A program made the translations under genes and the position numbers. The notes under the pieces were generated by a model, which searched no databases, was not told the origin of the DNA, and worked only from the letters and a program-made list of their open reading frames with translations. From Tolumonas sp008015085 (GTDB lineage: Bacteria; Pseudomonadota; Gammaproteobacteria; Enterobacterales; Aeromonadaceae), in the NCBI GenBank assembly GCA_029265125.1, contig JAJUJX010000015.1, positions 1 to 64,000 of the forward strand: a stretch of 64,000 nt of DNA, read 5' to 3'. Shown here in pieces: positions 17,933 through 27,093 of the stretch (positions within the stretch are counted from its first letter, which is position 1; each line of letters opens with the position of its first letter).

Positions 17933-19813
17933 TTATTTCTTCTGTGGCAGTTCCATGCTGCCTTTAACAGCAATACCAGTTGGTTCGAAGTCCAGCCCGG
18001 TCATCAATCTGACTCCACGCATTTCTTCCAGCATAGTAATAACCTGTTTTACTTCCTGTTGTTCGCCAGTGGCGTTGGATCCGGTTGCGGTAGCTTCAGC
18101 TGAAGATGGTACAACTGTCATATCAGCGCCTGAGGTGGCTTGCTCCGCATCCTGAGCACTTTCTGCAGCTTTATTCGCCTGCTCGAGCTGCTTCTCACCA
18201 AACTGAGCCATATCTGCGAGTAAGCCGTAATCCAGCCCTAACTGATAGAAACCATTGGCTGCCAGCGGTTGTTTAGCCAGAGAAGCAGCCAGTTTGGCTC
18301 CTGATTCGCCAGTAAATACGGTGATATGCTGACCATATAGCCCCAGTTTAATTTTGTCTGGCAGAGGTAAAACCGGTGGAATAGGCAAATCAACGCTCTG
18401 ACCATCAGCAGGCAACTTAACCATGTTGGCTAATTCTGGGTCTGCCATACTGAGCATTCCCCATAACTGAGTCGGATTTTTGCCTGATACTGAGGCTACA
18501 AACGACAGCTTTTCAACAGCAGCAGGCATATCAGCTGCATCATCTTTCAGCTTCAGTTCTTGCAAGTTGAAACTGACGCCCTGTAGACCTTGAACCATTG
18601 CTGTGCCCATAGCCAGCATGGATGGATTAGTCATTTTCAGACTGTTCTGGACATCTTTCAGTGATGGGCAAGTGACCGGTGCTTGTGATGCGCGGGTCCA
18701 TAAATCAGTAATCACAGGAGCCAGCTCATCAACATTCAGACCCACTGCAATTTTTGCCAAAGATTTATCGTCTTTACCGTAATCAGGAATGAAACCACGC
18801 AGCTTCTGCAATGCAGTCATGGTTGCAGTATCTTTAGATTCAATTTTGAAAATACTGTCAAATTTTGCAGGGTTGCTTTTGGTATCAAGATTTGTGTAGC
18901 CAAAGACTTCTCTTGGCCAGAGGGCAGCGATACCTTCGATATCTTTCTGACATTCAGGTGTGCGGTAGTCAGCCAGACTCTTGGTTGTTTCACCTTCGCT
19001 GACTTTATCCAGTAATTTAGCCAGAGAGCTGTCGGCCCGGGTTAATGTTTTGATTAGCTGTTCGTTGTTGATAAAACCAAGCGAATGTTTACGGAATCCG
19101 TATTCCTGTACCAGCTTATCCAGAGTGCCTTCCTGCTGGATTGATTTAGCTGGCTTAGCAACACCGAATGCAATTGACAGATCATCCTGTGGTGCCAGAT
19201 CGCCAAGATCCAGTGTCAGCACGGCAAATCCGTCTTTTTTCCCGATTGCGAATGCAACAGGGTGCTTATCTTTATTAAAAAAGTAGCGCTTATAACTAAA
19301 CTCTTTAATTTTTGCATCTTCTGCTTTTACTTTTGAGCGTAATTCAGCTGATGCAATAAATTTGTCGAAATTAGCTTCATTTTCTAATTTAAAACGTAAT
19401 ACAGGTAATGCTCCAACAGTATAAAAAGCAGCATCTGATTTATCAGCAAGACCTAAATCCTGAGGATTAATTGTTCCTTTGGTGAGCAAGGTCACATATT
19501 CAGCATAAAGGCCAAAAATAAATTTTAAACCGTCATTCCATTCTTCCGGTTTAGCTTCAATTTCTTTTTGTATACGTTCAATTTCCTGGAGTGACGGTTT
19601 GGCGCTACCTGCAAATATCTGTGAAAAGCGGGCCTGAAGAGGAGAAATGGTTTCCTGCCATGACGCAGGCTCTAAATCACCCATAAATACCAACGTGTCA
19701 GCAGGAACATAAGCAAGACTGCCTGCGGTATTATCTGTCTGCTGTTGAATCGCGTAGTAAGCACCTGCACCAATTGCAGCCGCAATAGCTGCATATAAAA
19801 TCCCGTTTTTCAT
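17933..19813 (-). CDS. Uncharacterised membrane-anchored periplasmic protein
   Basis: I cannot name a function. The 626-residue protein starts with one hydrophobic segment (residues 5-22, 'ILYAAIAAAIGAGAYYAI') that acts as signal anchor or uncleaved signal, followed by a long soluble region, so it is probably periplasmic. The mature start 'AGSLAYVPADTLVFMGDLEP' recalls DUF3352-type proteins, which are also uncharacterised. A low-complexity Ala/Glu/Thr stretch (about residues 555-600) precedes the C-terminus. The ATG has AGGA 8 nt upstream. It stands alone, convergent with hrpA and divergent from the cold-shock gene. Confidence 0.8.
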   Translation of the reverse strand: MKNGILYAAIAAAIGAGAYYAIQQQTDNTAGSLAYVPADTLVFMGDLEPASWQETISPLQARFSQIFAGSAKPSLQEIERIQKEIEAKPEEWNDGLKFIFGLYAEYVTLLTKGTINPQDLGLADKSDAAFYTVGALPVLRFKLENEANFDKFIASAELRSKVKAEDAKIKEFSYKRYFFNKDKHPVAFAIGKKDGFAVLTLDLGDLAPQDDLSIAFGVAKPAKSIQQEGTLDKLVQEYGFRKHSLGFINNEQLIKTLTRADSSLAKLLDKVSEGETTKSLADYRTPECQKDIEGIAALWPREVFGYTNLDTKSNPAKFDSIFKIESKDTATMTALQKLRGFIPDYGKDDKSLAKIAVGLNVDELAPVITDLWTRASQAPVTCPSLKDVQNSLKMTNPSMLAMGTAMVQGLQGVSFNLQELKLKDDAADMPAAVEKLSFVASVSGKNPTQLWGMLSMADPELANMVKLPADGQSVDLPIPPVLPLPDKIKLGLYGQHITVFTGESGAKLAASLAKQPLAANGFYQLGLDYGLLADMAQFGEKQLEQANKAAESAQDAEQATSGADMTVVPSSAEATATGSNATGEQQEVKQVITMLEEMRGVRLMTGLDFEPTGIAVKGSMELPQKK

Positions 19814-19894
19814 CTTTGTTATCCTAAGTTGGTTAAAAAAACTAAATGCCAGTCAATTGTAAAAGAAATATTATTTTTTTCATCATTGTTTTAA

Positions 19895-19922
19895 TTGACA
19901 TCGGCTTGGAATGCTTTAGATT
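19895..19922 (+). promoter_or_regulatory. Promoter of the cold-shock gene
   Basis: A perfect TTGACA (-35) is followed 16 nt later by TAGATT (-10). This predicts a 5' untranslated leader of about 130 nt before the ATG at 20063, the length expected for a CspA-type thermosensitive leader. Confidence 0.6.
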
Positions 19923-20024
19923 GGTATCAACTGATAGTGCGGTAGCGCTTACGCGACACACGGCGTCATTTCCTACAAGAAAGTCATCGTTGTGCCTTTA
20001 AGTAAACCCCTTTCAGCGTTAATG

Positions 20025-20037
20025 GCCGAAAGGCTCA
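20025..20037 (+). promoter_or_regulatory. CspA-type 'upstream box' in mRNA leader
   Basis: GCCGAAAGGCTCA matches 12 of 13 positions of the 'upstream box' of E. coli cspA (GCCGAAAGGCACA), which sits just 5' of the Shine-Dalgarno and raises cold-shock translation. Here AGGAAA follows at 20051-20056. An 'ATCGTTG' further up (19985-19991) also recalls the E. coli leader. Confidence 0.7.
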
Positions 20038-20062
20038 AGTATTTTGTGTTAGGAAATGTGTT

Positions 20063-20269
20063 ATGTCCGTACGTACTGGCAAAGTTAAATGGTTCAACGA
20101 AGCTAAAGGTTTTGGTTTTATTCAGCAGGATGAAGGTCCGGATGTGTTTGTTCACTTCCGTGCTATCAACTCTACCGGTTTCAAAACCCTGGCTGAAGGC
20201 CAACGCGTTCAGTTCACTGTGACTCAAGGCCAGAAAGGCCCACAGGCTGAAAACGTAACTGTACTGTAA
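20063..20269 (+). CDS. Cold-shock protein, CspA family
   Basis: A 68-residue single cold-shock domain that binds single-stranded RNA/DNA and acts as an RNA chaperone in the cytosol. RNP1 (KGFGFI) and RNP2 (VFVHF) are both intact, and the 'GKVKWFNEAKGFGFI' opening is diagnostic. It is close to the CspA/CspD-size family; the second motif 'VHFRAIN' replaces the more usual 'VHFSAI', a common variant. The long leader with its upstream box suggests post-transcriptional cold induction. It is monocistronic, ending in a strong terminator. Confidence 0.95.
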   Translation: MSVRTGKVKWFNEAKGFGFIQQDEGPDVFVHFRAINSTGFKTLAEGQRVQFTVTQGQKGPQAENVTVL

Positions 20270-20286
20270 TTTTTACAGAATCAGAT

Positions 20287-20312
20287 AAAAAGCGCCTTGG
20301 GGCGCTTTTTTT
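20287..20312 (+). terminator. Terminator of the cold-shock gene
   Basis: The stem AAAAAGCGCC / GGCGCTTTTT with a TTGG loop runs into a T-tract 18 nt after the stop codon. Confidence 0.9.
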
Positions 20313-20335
20313 ATACCTGAAAAATGTCGGCGTAG

Positions 20336-22060
20336 CTAATTGAGTTGCATGTTCTGTAGTTGATATAGCGTGGCGTAATGTTTATTGGCTGCCAGCAAGG
20401 TGGAATGGTTTCCTCGCTCGATGATTTTTCCATGTTGCAATACAAGAATTTCGTCAGCGTCCACAATTGTTGAGAGTCGGTGAGCTACTATCAGCCAGCT
20501 ATGCTGGTTCCGGATTGATGCGATTGCCTGCTGCAAATGATGTTCAGTCTGAGAGTCCACATTTGCTGTTGCTTCATCCAGGATCAGAATCGGCGGCCGA
20601 GTGACGAGAGCTCTGGCAAAAGAGAGTAACTGCCGTTGTCCGGCTGAGAGATTTTTTCCTCCTTCCTGTAACTGTGCCGATAATGCATCTTCCTTATTCA
20701 TACTTTCAAACCATTGCACCTGTGATAAAACTTGAAGAATGACTTCATCAGTAATGTCATTACGCCCGAAGCGGATGTTGTCTGCGACTGTGCCGGCAAA
20801 GATGAATGGATCTTGCTGAATAACGCCTATTTGACGACGAAGAGCACTCAGACTCCATTTATCTATTGTGTGCGCTCCGATAAGAATCTGTCCCGATGTT
20901 GCGGGGTACATTCCGCTAAGTAGGTGCAGAATGGTCGATTTTCCACTGCCTGTGTGGCCTACCAGTGCAGTCATTTTCCCGGGGGGAAGAATAAAACTGA
21001 TGTCTTGTAATATCAGTTCACCGTCGTGCTGATAACGAAAATTGACATGGCTAAAGCTGATTTCCCCGGTGATAGTTTGCTGATGAAGGCCGGAATTTTC
21101 TTTCGGTGTATCCAGCAGATTAAAAATACGATCACCAGCAATCAACGATTGCTGGATCTGTGTAAGCTGATTTGTCAGCTCATTTAATGGTTCGATCATG
21201 CGCCCCATGTAACTGACAAATGCATAAATGACACCTACCTGAATGAGCGTTGGGCCTTGAATAGCGAACCAGCTTAGTAACGAACACAGGGTGATGATAT
21301 AGAGTAAATCAATCATAGGGCGTAGCAATACACCATTAAGCTGTAACACCTTCATTCGTGATACCAAATAATGCTGATTGCTGGCGGCAAAATTCTCTGC
21401 AAACCGTGCTTCCTGCACCAGTGACTGAATGATGGGTATCCCTTGCAGAGTTTCACTGAGCTGGTGATTCAAGTCAGACAGATATTGACGGGCCCGGCGA
21501 GACCAGGGCATGGATAATCGCTGGTAGAGTTGCATTATGATGAAGGTGCTGATCAGCATCAGAAGAATCAGTGATGCCAATTGCCAGTTAAGCCAGAACA
21601 TTCCACCTAATATACCTGTCAGTAGTACGATTTTCTGGATGGATTGGCCAATAACCTGAATGTATAGCTGTAAAAGGGTTTCTGTGTCGTTACCGATGGT
21701 TGAAATTAAATGTCCGGTCTGATTTTTGTCGAGATAACTGGCGGGTAGTCTGAGCGCGGCAGCGAATGTTTCCTGACGAAGTTTTTTTATGATGGCCTGA
21801 GCAACCCGGCTGAACAGTAAGGCTTGTTTATAGCTACTTAATGCAGCAATACCTTGTAAAAGAAGATAAGCGGAAATGAATATGGTTATTTCCTCAGCAA
21901 TCCATATTTTGGCTGAGAGCCGGGTATCAATGAAATATTTGATTAATATCGGGCCGCTGATCTCTGCGATGGCAGACAAGAACAGAAACACCAGCCCACC
22001 GGAAATAAGTTTGAGGTGTGGACGGCAGTAAGTGAGCAGACGTAATAACGTTTTATTCAT
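20336..22060 (-). CDS. mdlB: ABC exporter half-transporter, MdlB type
   Basis: A 574-residue membrane-ATPase half-transporter aligned with E. coli MdlB (SmdB). Six membrane helices fill residues 1-300; the ATPase has Walker A GHTGSGKST, signature LSAGQRQL, and Walker B with catalytic Glu 'ILILDEATANVD', then the H-loop 'IVAHRLST'. Its start overlaps the end of mdlA by 8 nt, so the two are translated together and form a heterodimer. The substrate of MdlAB is not settled, with multidrug export as the usual guess. Confidence 0.92.
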   Translation of the reverse strand: MNKTLLRLLTYCRPHLKLISGGLVFLFLSAIAEISGPILIKYFIDTRLSAKIWIAEEITIFISAYLLLQGIAALSSYKQALLFSRVAQAIIKKLRQETFAAALRLPASYLDKNQTGHLISTIGNDTETLLQLYIQVIGQSIQKIVLLTGILGGMFWLNWQLASLILLMLISTFIIMQLYQRLSMPWSRRARQYLSDLNHQLSETLQGIPIIQSLVQEARFAENFAASNQHYLVSRMKVLQLNGVLLRPMIDLLYIITLCSLLSWFAIQGPTLIQVGVIYAFVSYMGRMIEPLNELTNQLTQIQQSLIAGDRIFNLLDTPKENSGLHQQTITGEISFSHVNFRYQHDGELILQDISFILPPGKMTALVGHTGSGKSTILHLLSGMYPATSGQILIGAHTIDKWSLSALRRQIGVIQQDPFIFAGTVADNIRFGRNDITDEVILQVLSQVQWFESMNKEDALSAQLQEGGKNLSAGQRQLLSFARALVTRPPILILDEATANVDSQTEHHLQQAIASIRNQHSWLIVAHRLSTIVDADEILVLQHGKIIERGNHSTLLAANKHYATLYQLQNMQLN

Positions 22061-23801
22061 TTTCTGTCAGTGCCTGTTCCAATTGCTGGTAACGCCAGGT
22101 TTGGGCATACCAGTTTTCTGTTTCCAGTAATGACTGGTGTGTTCCGGATTCTTTTTGTTTGCCTTGCTCTAATACTAGGATCTGAGAAGCCCTTTCCAGA
22201 CCCTGCAGACGATGAGTAATCATCAGAATGGTTGTCGCCGGTGAAGTGGTTTGCAGATTCCGTAGGATCTTTGTCGATGTTTTGGCATCAACGGCAGAGA
22301 GTGCGTCGTCTAGCAGCATGTATGGCCGCTGAGTCAGATATGCACGGGCCAGCGCCAGTCGCTGTTTTTGTCCTCCTGACAGCGTGATACCACGTTCGCC
22401 GACAGCGGTCTGATATCCTTGCGGTAACCTAAGAATATCCTGATGAATTTCTGCCAGTTTGGCTGCAGTAATGATCTCTGCCTCTGATGCATCAGGGGTT
22501 CCTAATGCTATGTTCTCAGCAACTGACAGCGAAAACAGGTAAGGTTCCTGAGGCACATAAGCATACTGTTGACGTAGTAATGCCAGTTCCCAGTTTTTCA
22601 AATCTAATTCGTTAAGCGTAATTGAACCCTGAAGGGGGTCGGCAAACCGCTGGATGAGATTAAATAATGTACTTTTGCCTGCTCCAGTAGAACCAACAAT
22701 TCCGATAAATTCTCCTGGATGCACATGCAAACAGATATTTTGCAGTGCAATTCCGTTTTCATGGGCAAACTGCTTGATGTTGATGCTAAGACCATGAGAA
22801 TCCTCTGTGGAGGACATCTTGCCGGAAATCAGTCGAGATTGAGTTGAAAGTATTGCTTCAATACGCTGATAGGCTGCATTACCTCTTTCCAGAATATTAA
22901 ACAGCCAGGCTATCGCAAACATAGGCCAGATCAGCTGTCCCAGGTAAAGACTAAAACTGGTGAGCTGACCGATGGTTAGCTGATTATGTAATACCAGCCA
23001 ACTTCCGCCTGAAATCGCCAGCAGATAAGCACTGCCGATACAAAGATAAATTACCGGATCAAATTTGGCATCAGCATGTGCAACCTGCATATTGGCCTGA
23101 TTGGCCTGTTCAGCCTTTTGCTGCATTTGCTGCTCAGCATAATGCTCGGCGGCAAATAACCTCAATGTGCGCAGGCCGCTCATATTTTCGTGTGCAATAT
23201 TGTTGACTTCTCCAAATGCGGCCTGAGCTTTTCCGAATGCGTGATGAATTTCCCTGCCTATACGGGTCACCATAAAAGCCATGGCCGGAAGCGGTAAAAG
23301 TGCAAGTAAAGTCAGTGAAACGGAATATTGGGTGATCATTATTCCAAGAACCAGACAACCCATAAATAAGGAGTCAACTAGTGTCAGTATGCCTTCTCCG
23401 GCTGTCATTTCGACGGCCTGAATATCATTACTGACATGGGCGATGAGTTCACCAGTTCGATGCTTTTTAAAGAACGACGGATCCATAGAAAGATAGTGCT
23501 GATACAACCGCTGGCGAAGCAGATAGCCGAGCTTATAGGCAGCACCATACAGCGCTACACGCCATATATATCGGAGCACATATACCAGAAAACCGATGGC
23601 AAGCAGCGTGATCAGATATGGCTGGAACCGTGGCCAGATAACAGAATATTCATTGGTGCTAATGACTATGTCTATCATATTGCCAATAATCGCCGGGACT
23701 CGGGTTTGGATCACGGCGATCAGACAAAGCACACTCACTGTCAGCAAGTAGCGTTGCCAGTGAGCACGAAAAAACCAGGCCAGCTTTCGGATCAGACTCA
23801 T
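22053..23801 (-). CDS. mdlA: ABC exporter half-transporter, MdlA type
   Basis: The 582-residue partner of MdlB. Six N-terminal membrane helices precede an ATPase with Walker A GSTGAGKST, signature LSGGQKQRLALARA and Walker B 'YMLLDDALSAVD'. The catalytic glutamate after Walker B is aspartate, as in E. coli MdlA, so one of the two nucleotide sites is probably non-canonical, the asymmetric pattern of heterodimeric exporters. Its ATG overlaps the mepA stop (ATGA), which ties it into a minus-strand operon with mepA and the upstream oxidoreductase. Confidence 0.92.
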   Translation of the reverse strand: MSLIRKLAWFFRAHWQRYLLTVSVLCLIAVIQTRVPAIIGNMIDIVISTNEYSVIWPRFQPYLITLLAIGFLVYVLRYIWRVALYGAAYKLGYLLRQRLYQHYLSMDPSFFKKHRTGELIAHVSNDIQAVEMTAGEGILTLVDSLFMGCLVLGIMITQYSVSLTLLALLPLPAMAFMVTRIGREIHHAFGKAQAAFGEVNNIAHENMSGLRTLRLFAAEHYAEQQMQQKAEQANQANMQVAHADAKFDPVIYLCIGSAYLLAISGGSWLVLHNQLTIGQLTSFSLYLGQLIWPMFAIAWLFNILERGNAAYQRIEAILSTQSRLISGKMSSTEDSHGLSINIKQFAHENGIALQNICLHVHPGEFIGIVGSTGAGKSTLFNLIQRFADPLQGSITLNELDLKNWELALLRQQYAYVPQEPYLFSLSVAENIALGTPDASEAEIITAAKLAEIHQDILRLPQGYQTAVGERGITLSGGQKQRLALARAYLTQRPYMLLDDALSAVDAKTSTKILRNLQTTSPATTILMITHRLQGLERASQILVLEQGKQKESGTHQSLLETENWYAQTWRYQQLEQALTENE

Positions 23802-24595
23802 GGTTTCTTATTGGAGAGCAGCAAATCGCAGCGTGCAGGCAAATCAGGCATTGGATTGGCGACCGGTTTGCTGCTTACCATTGCCGGTTTGTTTAGCCAG
23901 GACGCGAGTTCCGCGCCACACCCATTTCCTGCCGGAAAAGGTTTTTGTGATTCACAATCTTTACTGCCGACAGGGCAGTGCAACCGTACATGAAAGTGAG
24001 CACTATGACCAAACCAAGGGCGTAACTTCCGAAGCCAGGCGGGATCTGATGCGCTGAACTGATCGCACATGGCTTTCTTTATTGGTGGATTAACAAAAAT
24101 ACGTTCAACACGTGGGTCTTGTGCGGCCAGTTTCAGTAATGTCATCTGCTGAGGGCCAAAATTGCTGTTTATGGTATTTTTCTGAAAATTGACCATATCT
24201 AAAGGCTTCAATGCATTGCGTTCTTTAGCACTTAACTTTTTATTGGCAAATTTGAACCAAAAATCGGTATCTAAACCACTTTGATGACTTCGGTGGCCAC
24301 TGCTGAACGGACCACCTTTAGCCATTGCCATATCGCCCACCAGAATATCAGGAAGCCCCATCTTTCTGGCTTGTCTTGCCAAGTCGAGAACATATTGCTC
24401 CATGACCGGATGTCCGTAAAACCGCTTTTGTCGCGGACGCAGGATCTGATAACCGGTTCCATGTTCCGGTAAGGCAACCGCTCCTTGCAGGCAACCGGCG
24501 GCATATCCACCGATTGCTTCCGCTGAACCAGCGCTGGGAGTGATCTGGTGAGCCCATGGGTTACTTATGGCTGCAACTAATATCCATTGATACAT
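23798..24595 (-). CDS. mepA: Penicillin-insensitive murein DD-endopeptidase MepA
   Basis: MepA cuts D-Ala-mDAP cross-links of peptidoglycan in the periplasm; it is a zinc LAS-type peptidase. The 265-residue product is near the family length (274). Zinc ligands are seen in 'GHRSHQSGLDTDFW' (His and Asp) and in 'HFHVRLHCP' (His). The N-terminus has a short hydrophobic stretch, consistent with a signal peptide. It overlaps mdlA by 4 nt and lies 22 nt after the oxidoreductase gene, so it is the middle of an operon. Confidence 0.93.
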   Translation of the reverse strand: MYQWILVAAISNPWAHQITPSAGSAEAIGGYAAGCLQGAVALPEHGTGYQILRPRQKRFYGHPVMEQYVLDLARQARKMGLPDILVGDMAMAKGGPFSSGHRSHQSGLDTDFWFKFANKKLSAKERNALKPLDMVNFQKNTINSNFGPQQMTLLKLAAQDPRVERIFVNPPIKKAMCDQFSASDPAWLRKLRPWFGHSAHFHVRLHCPVGSKDCESQKPFPAGNGCGAELASWLNKPAMVSSKPVANPMPDLPARCDLLLSNKKP

Positions 24596-24617
24596 GCGAA
24601 TTCAGCTTTCCTGACGA

Positions 24618-25589
24618 TTAAGTAGTTTGCCAGACCATATTACCCGCTAATGTCGGGCTTTGGTCATATCCGGCAAGTGCCTTCCACAAGGGTAACAGGC
24701 TTTGTTCCATCGCTAAAGCGCGTTGCAGAGGAAACAAACCTAGCTCCAGTGCCTGCTGATCGGTCAAATCATGATTCTGATGATCGATCAGTGCCTTAGC
24801 AACTCGGTGGTTGGCTCTGATCCAAATCGCATCCTTGGCAGATTCGCCTTGTCCGTGGGGAATATCATCTATCATCAACGGTTCCATCCACCATTGTCGG
24901 TCTGGGCGGAATCCTCCGCGTAGCTGGTAGGCATTTTTACTGCCAATCAATGTGATATCAAAATGAAGGCCTGGGTGTGGCCATGGGCAAAGCATCAGGT
25001 CAACCAGCGCATGCTGACACTCCAACTGGGCTGAAATATTACATCCTGTACCCTGGCGCGCCCCCAAAAATTGCATTTCACCAAAGAGGTGAGTCAGGAG
25101 TGAAAATGGATGGATCATATCCTCCATAAACCATTCTGTCGGGGTTTTAGGGTAGGGCAGATTTACACCCGCCACTACGGTAATACGCATTAAATCACCA
25201 AAATCACCACTAGCGATCAGTTGCTGGATCTGCTTTGCTGAATCAAGAAAGGGAAATGGAAAGCTGACATAACTGCGATCAGCGTTTAGAGATAAAAATT
25301 GTTTCTGATTATCTGGTGTTAGCCCCAAAGGTTTTTCGCACAATACAATTTTGTCCTGGAGGGCAGTCAAATAACCAAGGTGGCTGGCGGTAGGTGTTGC
25401 GATTGCAACAACATCACAATCACGCAAAACTGATAATTCCGTACCATGGTTGGGTATACCTTCTTCTTCGGCAATTCTGGCGACGATATCAGCATCATGT
25501 GCCATCATTGCAATCACATCACATCCGGCTTTTCTCAGCCCTTGAACGTGAACTCTTCCCCAGTTTGTGCCAATAACACCTGCTTTCAT
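24618..25589 (-). CDS. Gfo/Idh/MocA-family oxidoreductase
   Basis: A 323-residue NAD(P)-dependent oxidoreductase of the glucose-fructose oxidoreductase / inositol dehydrogenase superfamily. The N-terminal Rossmann domain opens with 'KAGVIGTNWGRVH' (a GxGxxG-like loop with substitutions), carries 'VVAIATPTASH' and the hallmark 'LCEKPLGL' containing the catalytic Lys. The C-terminal half is the beta-sheet substrate domain. The substrate is not apparent; many relatives act on sugars. It is the first gene of the mepA-mdlA-mdlB operon. Confidence 0.85.
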   Translation of the reverse strand: MKAGVIGTNWGRVHVQGLRKAGCDVIAMMAHDADIVARIAEEEGIPNHGTELSVLRDCDVVAIATPTASHLGYLTALQDKIVLCEKPLGLTPDNQKQFLSLNADRSYVSFPFPFLDSAKQIQQLIASGDFGDLMRITVVAGVNLPYPKTPTEWFMEDMIHPFSLLTHLFGEMQFLGARQGTGCNISAQLECQHALVDLMLCPWPHPGLHFDITLIGSKNAYQLRGGFRPDRQWWMEPLMIDDIPHGQGESAKDAIWIRANHRVAKALIDHQNHDLTDQQALELGLFPLQRALAMEQSLLPLWKALAGYDQSPTLAGNMVWQTT

Positions 25590-25740
25590 GTTGTTATTCC
25601 TTATGAATAAGACTTTTTTCAGTGTACTCCGATGAGGGATTCATTTGTACGGTCTGTATTCATCGCATAAAATTAATATACGGTGTGAGAGAATGCGGTT
25701 TCTTATTGATCGGAAGCACTATCAAATCAAGGAGTCATTT

Positions 25741-26184
25741 ATGTTCAATGAGTTTAAAAAGTTCGCGATGCGCGGGAATGTCGTTGACATGGCAATCGGT
25801 ATTGTTATCGGCGCAGCATTCAGCGCGATTGTGAAGAGCATGGTGGATGATGTACTGATGCCACCAATTGGTTTATTGCTGGGTGGTGTGGATTTTTCCG
25901 ATTTCTTTATCGTATTAAAAGAAGGGGCTAAAGCTGCAGCACCATATCACACACTGGCAGATGCAAAAGCGGCTGGTGCAGTAACACTGAATTTTGGGTT
26001 ATTCGTTAACTCTGTGATCAGTTTTACCATTGTTGCTTTTGCCCTGTTTATGATTGTTAAAGGCATGAATAAATTACGTGCAACAGAAGAGCCAGCACCT
26101 GTGACGACTAAAAAATGTCCGCACTGCTGCTCTGACATAGCCTTAGAGGCAACTCGCTGTCCGCATTGTACCTCTGAGCTGTAG
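25741..26184 (+). CDS. mscL: Large-conductance mechanosensitive channel with CxxC tail
   Basis: MscL is a homopentameric inner-membrane channel that opens under membrane tension to relieve hypo-osmotic shock. The first ~115 residues match E. coli MscL: N-terminal amphipathic 'FNEFKKFAMRGNVVDMAIG', TM1 'IVIGAAFSAIVKS', a periplasmic loop and TM2 'LFVNSVISFTIVAFALFMI'. The usual cytosolic helical bundle is replaced by a tail with two CxxC pairs (KCPHC and RCPHC), like a short zinc ribbon. The chosen ATG has AAGGAG 6 nt upstream; a longer open frame upstream has no support. It is a single gene. Confidence 0.95.
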   Translation: MFNEFKKFAMRGNVVDMAIGIVIGAAFSAIVKSMVDDVLMPPIGLLLGGVDFSDFFIVLKEGAKAAAPYHTLADAKAAGAVTLNFGLFVNSVISFTIVAFALFMIVKGMNKLRATEEPAPVTTKKCPHCCSDIALEATRCPHCTSEL

Positions 26185-26187
26185 GTT

Positions 26188-26676
26188 CTATCGGCGCAGC
26201 TTGTTTAATAATCGGATTATATCATTCAGTATGCGATAACGTTGTAATTCGGCTGGCCCGTAGCGGGTTGATAGGGTCGCCGGATTACTCCGTTGCTTGA
26301 GATAGCGGTTGATCTGAAGTTTATTGAATCCGCCAACTTTAAAGATCATTGGCAACAGCTGCTGGATATTTTCTTCACTGAAACCAAGGGCTTCATTATA
26401 TTCCTGATCGTCAGGCAGGTTAATTTTTACGCTAACATGTCTGATCTTCTGCTGTTCTTCCAGATATTCAAGCCATTGCTCAATATAAACGGGTTTTGTT
26501 CCGGCCAACAGATTAAAAAAGCCGCCACTGTCGCTGCGACAGCCGCTGAGCAGTAAACAGGCAAACTCATCATCGTTGCATGAGAATTTGACATCCCCCT
26601 GAATAGACCAGTCGACAGAAAGCACTGAAATTTCAGCTTGTTCACCATTTAACCCATTACAATAAAAACGAAACAA
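26188..26676 (-). CDS. Hypothetical protein, 162 aa
   Basis: I do not recognise this family. A 162-residue soluble protein with no signal peptide: an N-terminal beta-rich half ('DWSIQGDVKFSCNDDEFACLLLSGC') and a C-terminal helical, basic half. It starts with TTG; GGAG 7 nt upstream supports that. It converges with mscL, with a 3-nt gap between the stops. Confidence 0.6.
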   Translation of the reverse strand: MFRFYCNGLNGEQAEISVLSVDWSIQGDVKFSCNDDEFACLLLSGCRSDSGGFFNLLAGTKPVYIEQWLEYLEEQQKIRHVSVKINLPDDQEYNEALGFSEENIQQLLPMIFKVGGFNKLQINRYLKQRSNPATLSTRYGPAELQRYRILNDIIRLLNKLRR

Positions 26677-26758
26677 AACAGCACTCCGGCAGACACTCAG
26701 CCTGTGATTTTACCATTATCTTTGAGCTGTTAATAAGTTATCGTTCAGATGTTAAATG

Positions 26759-27082
26759 TTATGTACAAATTTTCGCTAATGCTTCCTGAATCACGGAAGT
26801 GTTATCCGGTCGGACAACTCTGGTTATTTCTTTACCATCCAGAAGAAAAATCAGGGTTGGCCATAACTTGACTCTAAAGTATCTGCCAAGGGGCTTACCT
26901 GAACTATCAGCAATATACCAATGGGGTATTTCCGGATGTTGTTCCATCGCGGCAACGATGAATGGCTGCGCCCTTTGGCAGAGCCCACACCAATCATTGC
27001 CAAACTGAATAACAGCCGGACCACTGAGAGTTTCAACTTCAGATGATGTTGGTTCTTTTTCCTCATACCGAGATATGGTCAT
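26759..27082 (-). CDS. Thioredoxin-family protein
   Basis: A 107-residue thioredoxin-fold protein without signal peptide. The active site is WCGLC in place of WCGPC, followed by a conserved cis-Pro in 'VKLWPTLIFLLDG'. It probably reduces disulfides in the cytosol. The ATG at 27082 has an ideal AAAGGAG 6 nt upstream. It begins 11 nt after the pyruvate-kinase-like gene, so the two form an operon. Confidence 0.85.
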   Translation of the reverse strand: MTISRYEEKEPTSSEVETLSGPAVIQFGNDWCGLCQRAQPFIVAAMEQHPEIPHWYIADSSGKPLGRYFRVKLWPTLIFLLDGKEITRVVRPDNTSVIQEALAKICT

Positions 27083-27093
27083 CAATTACTCCT

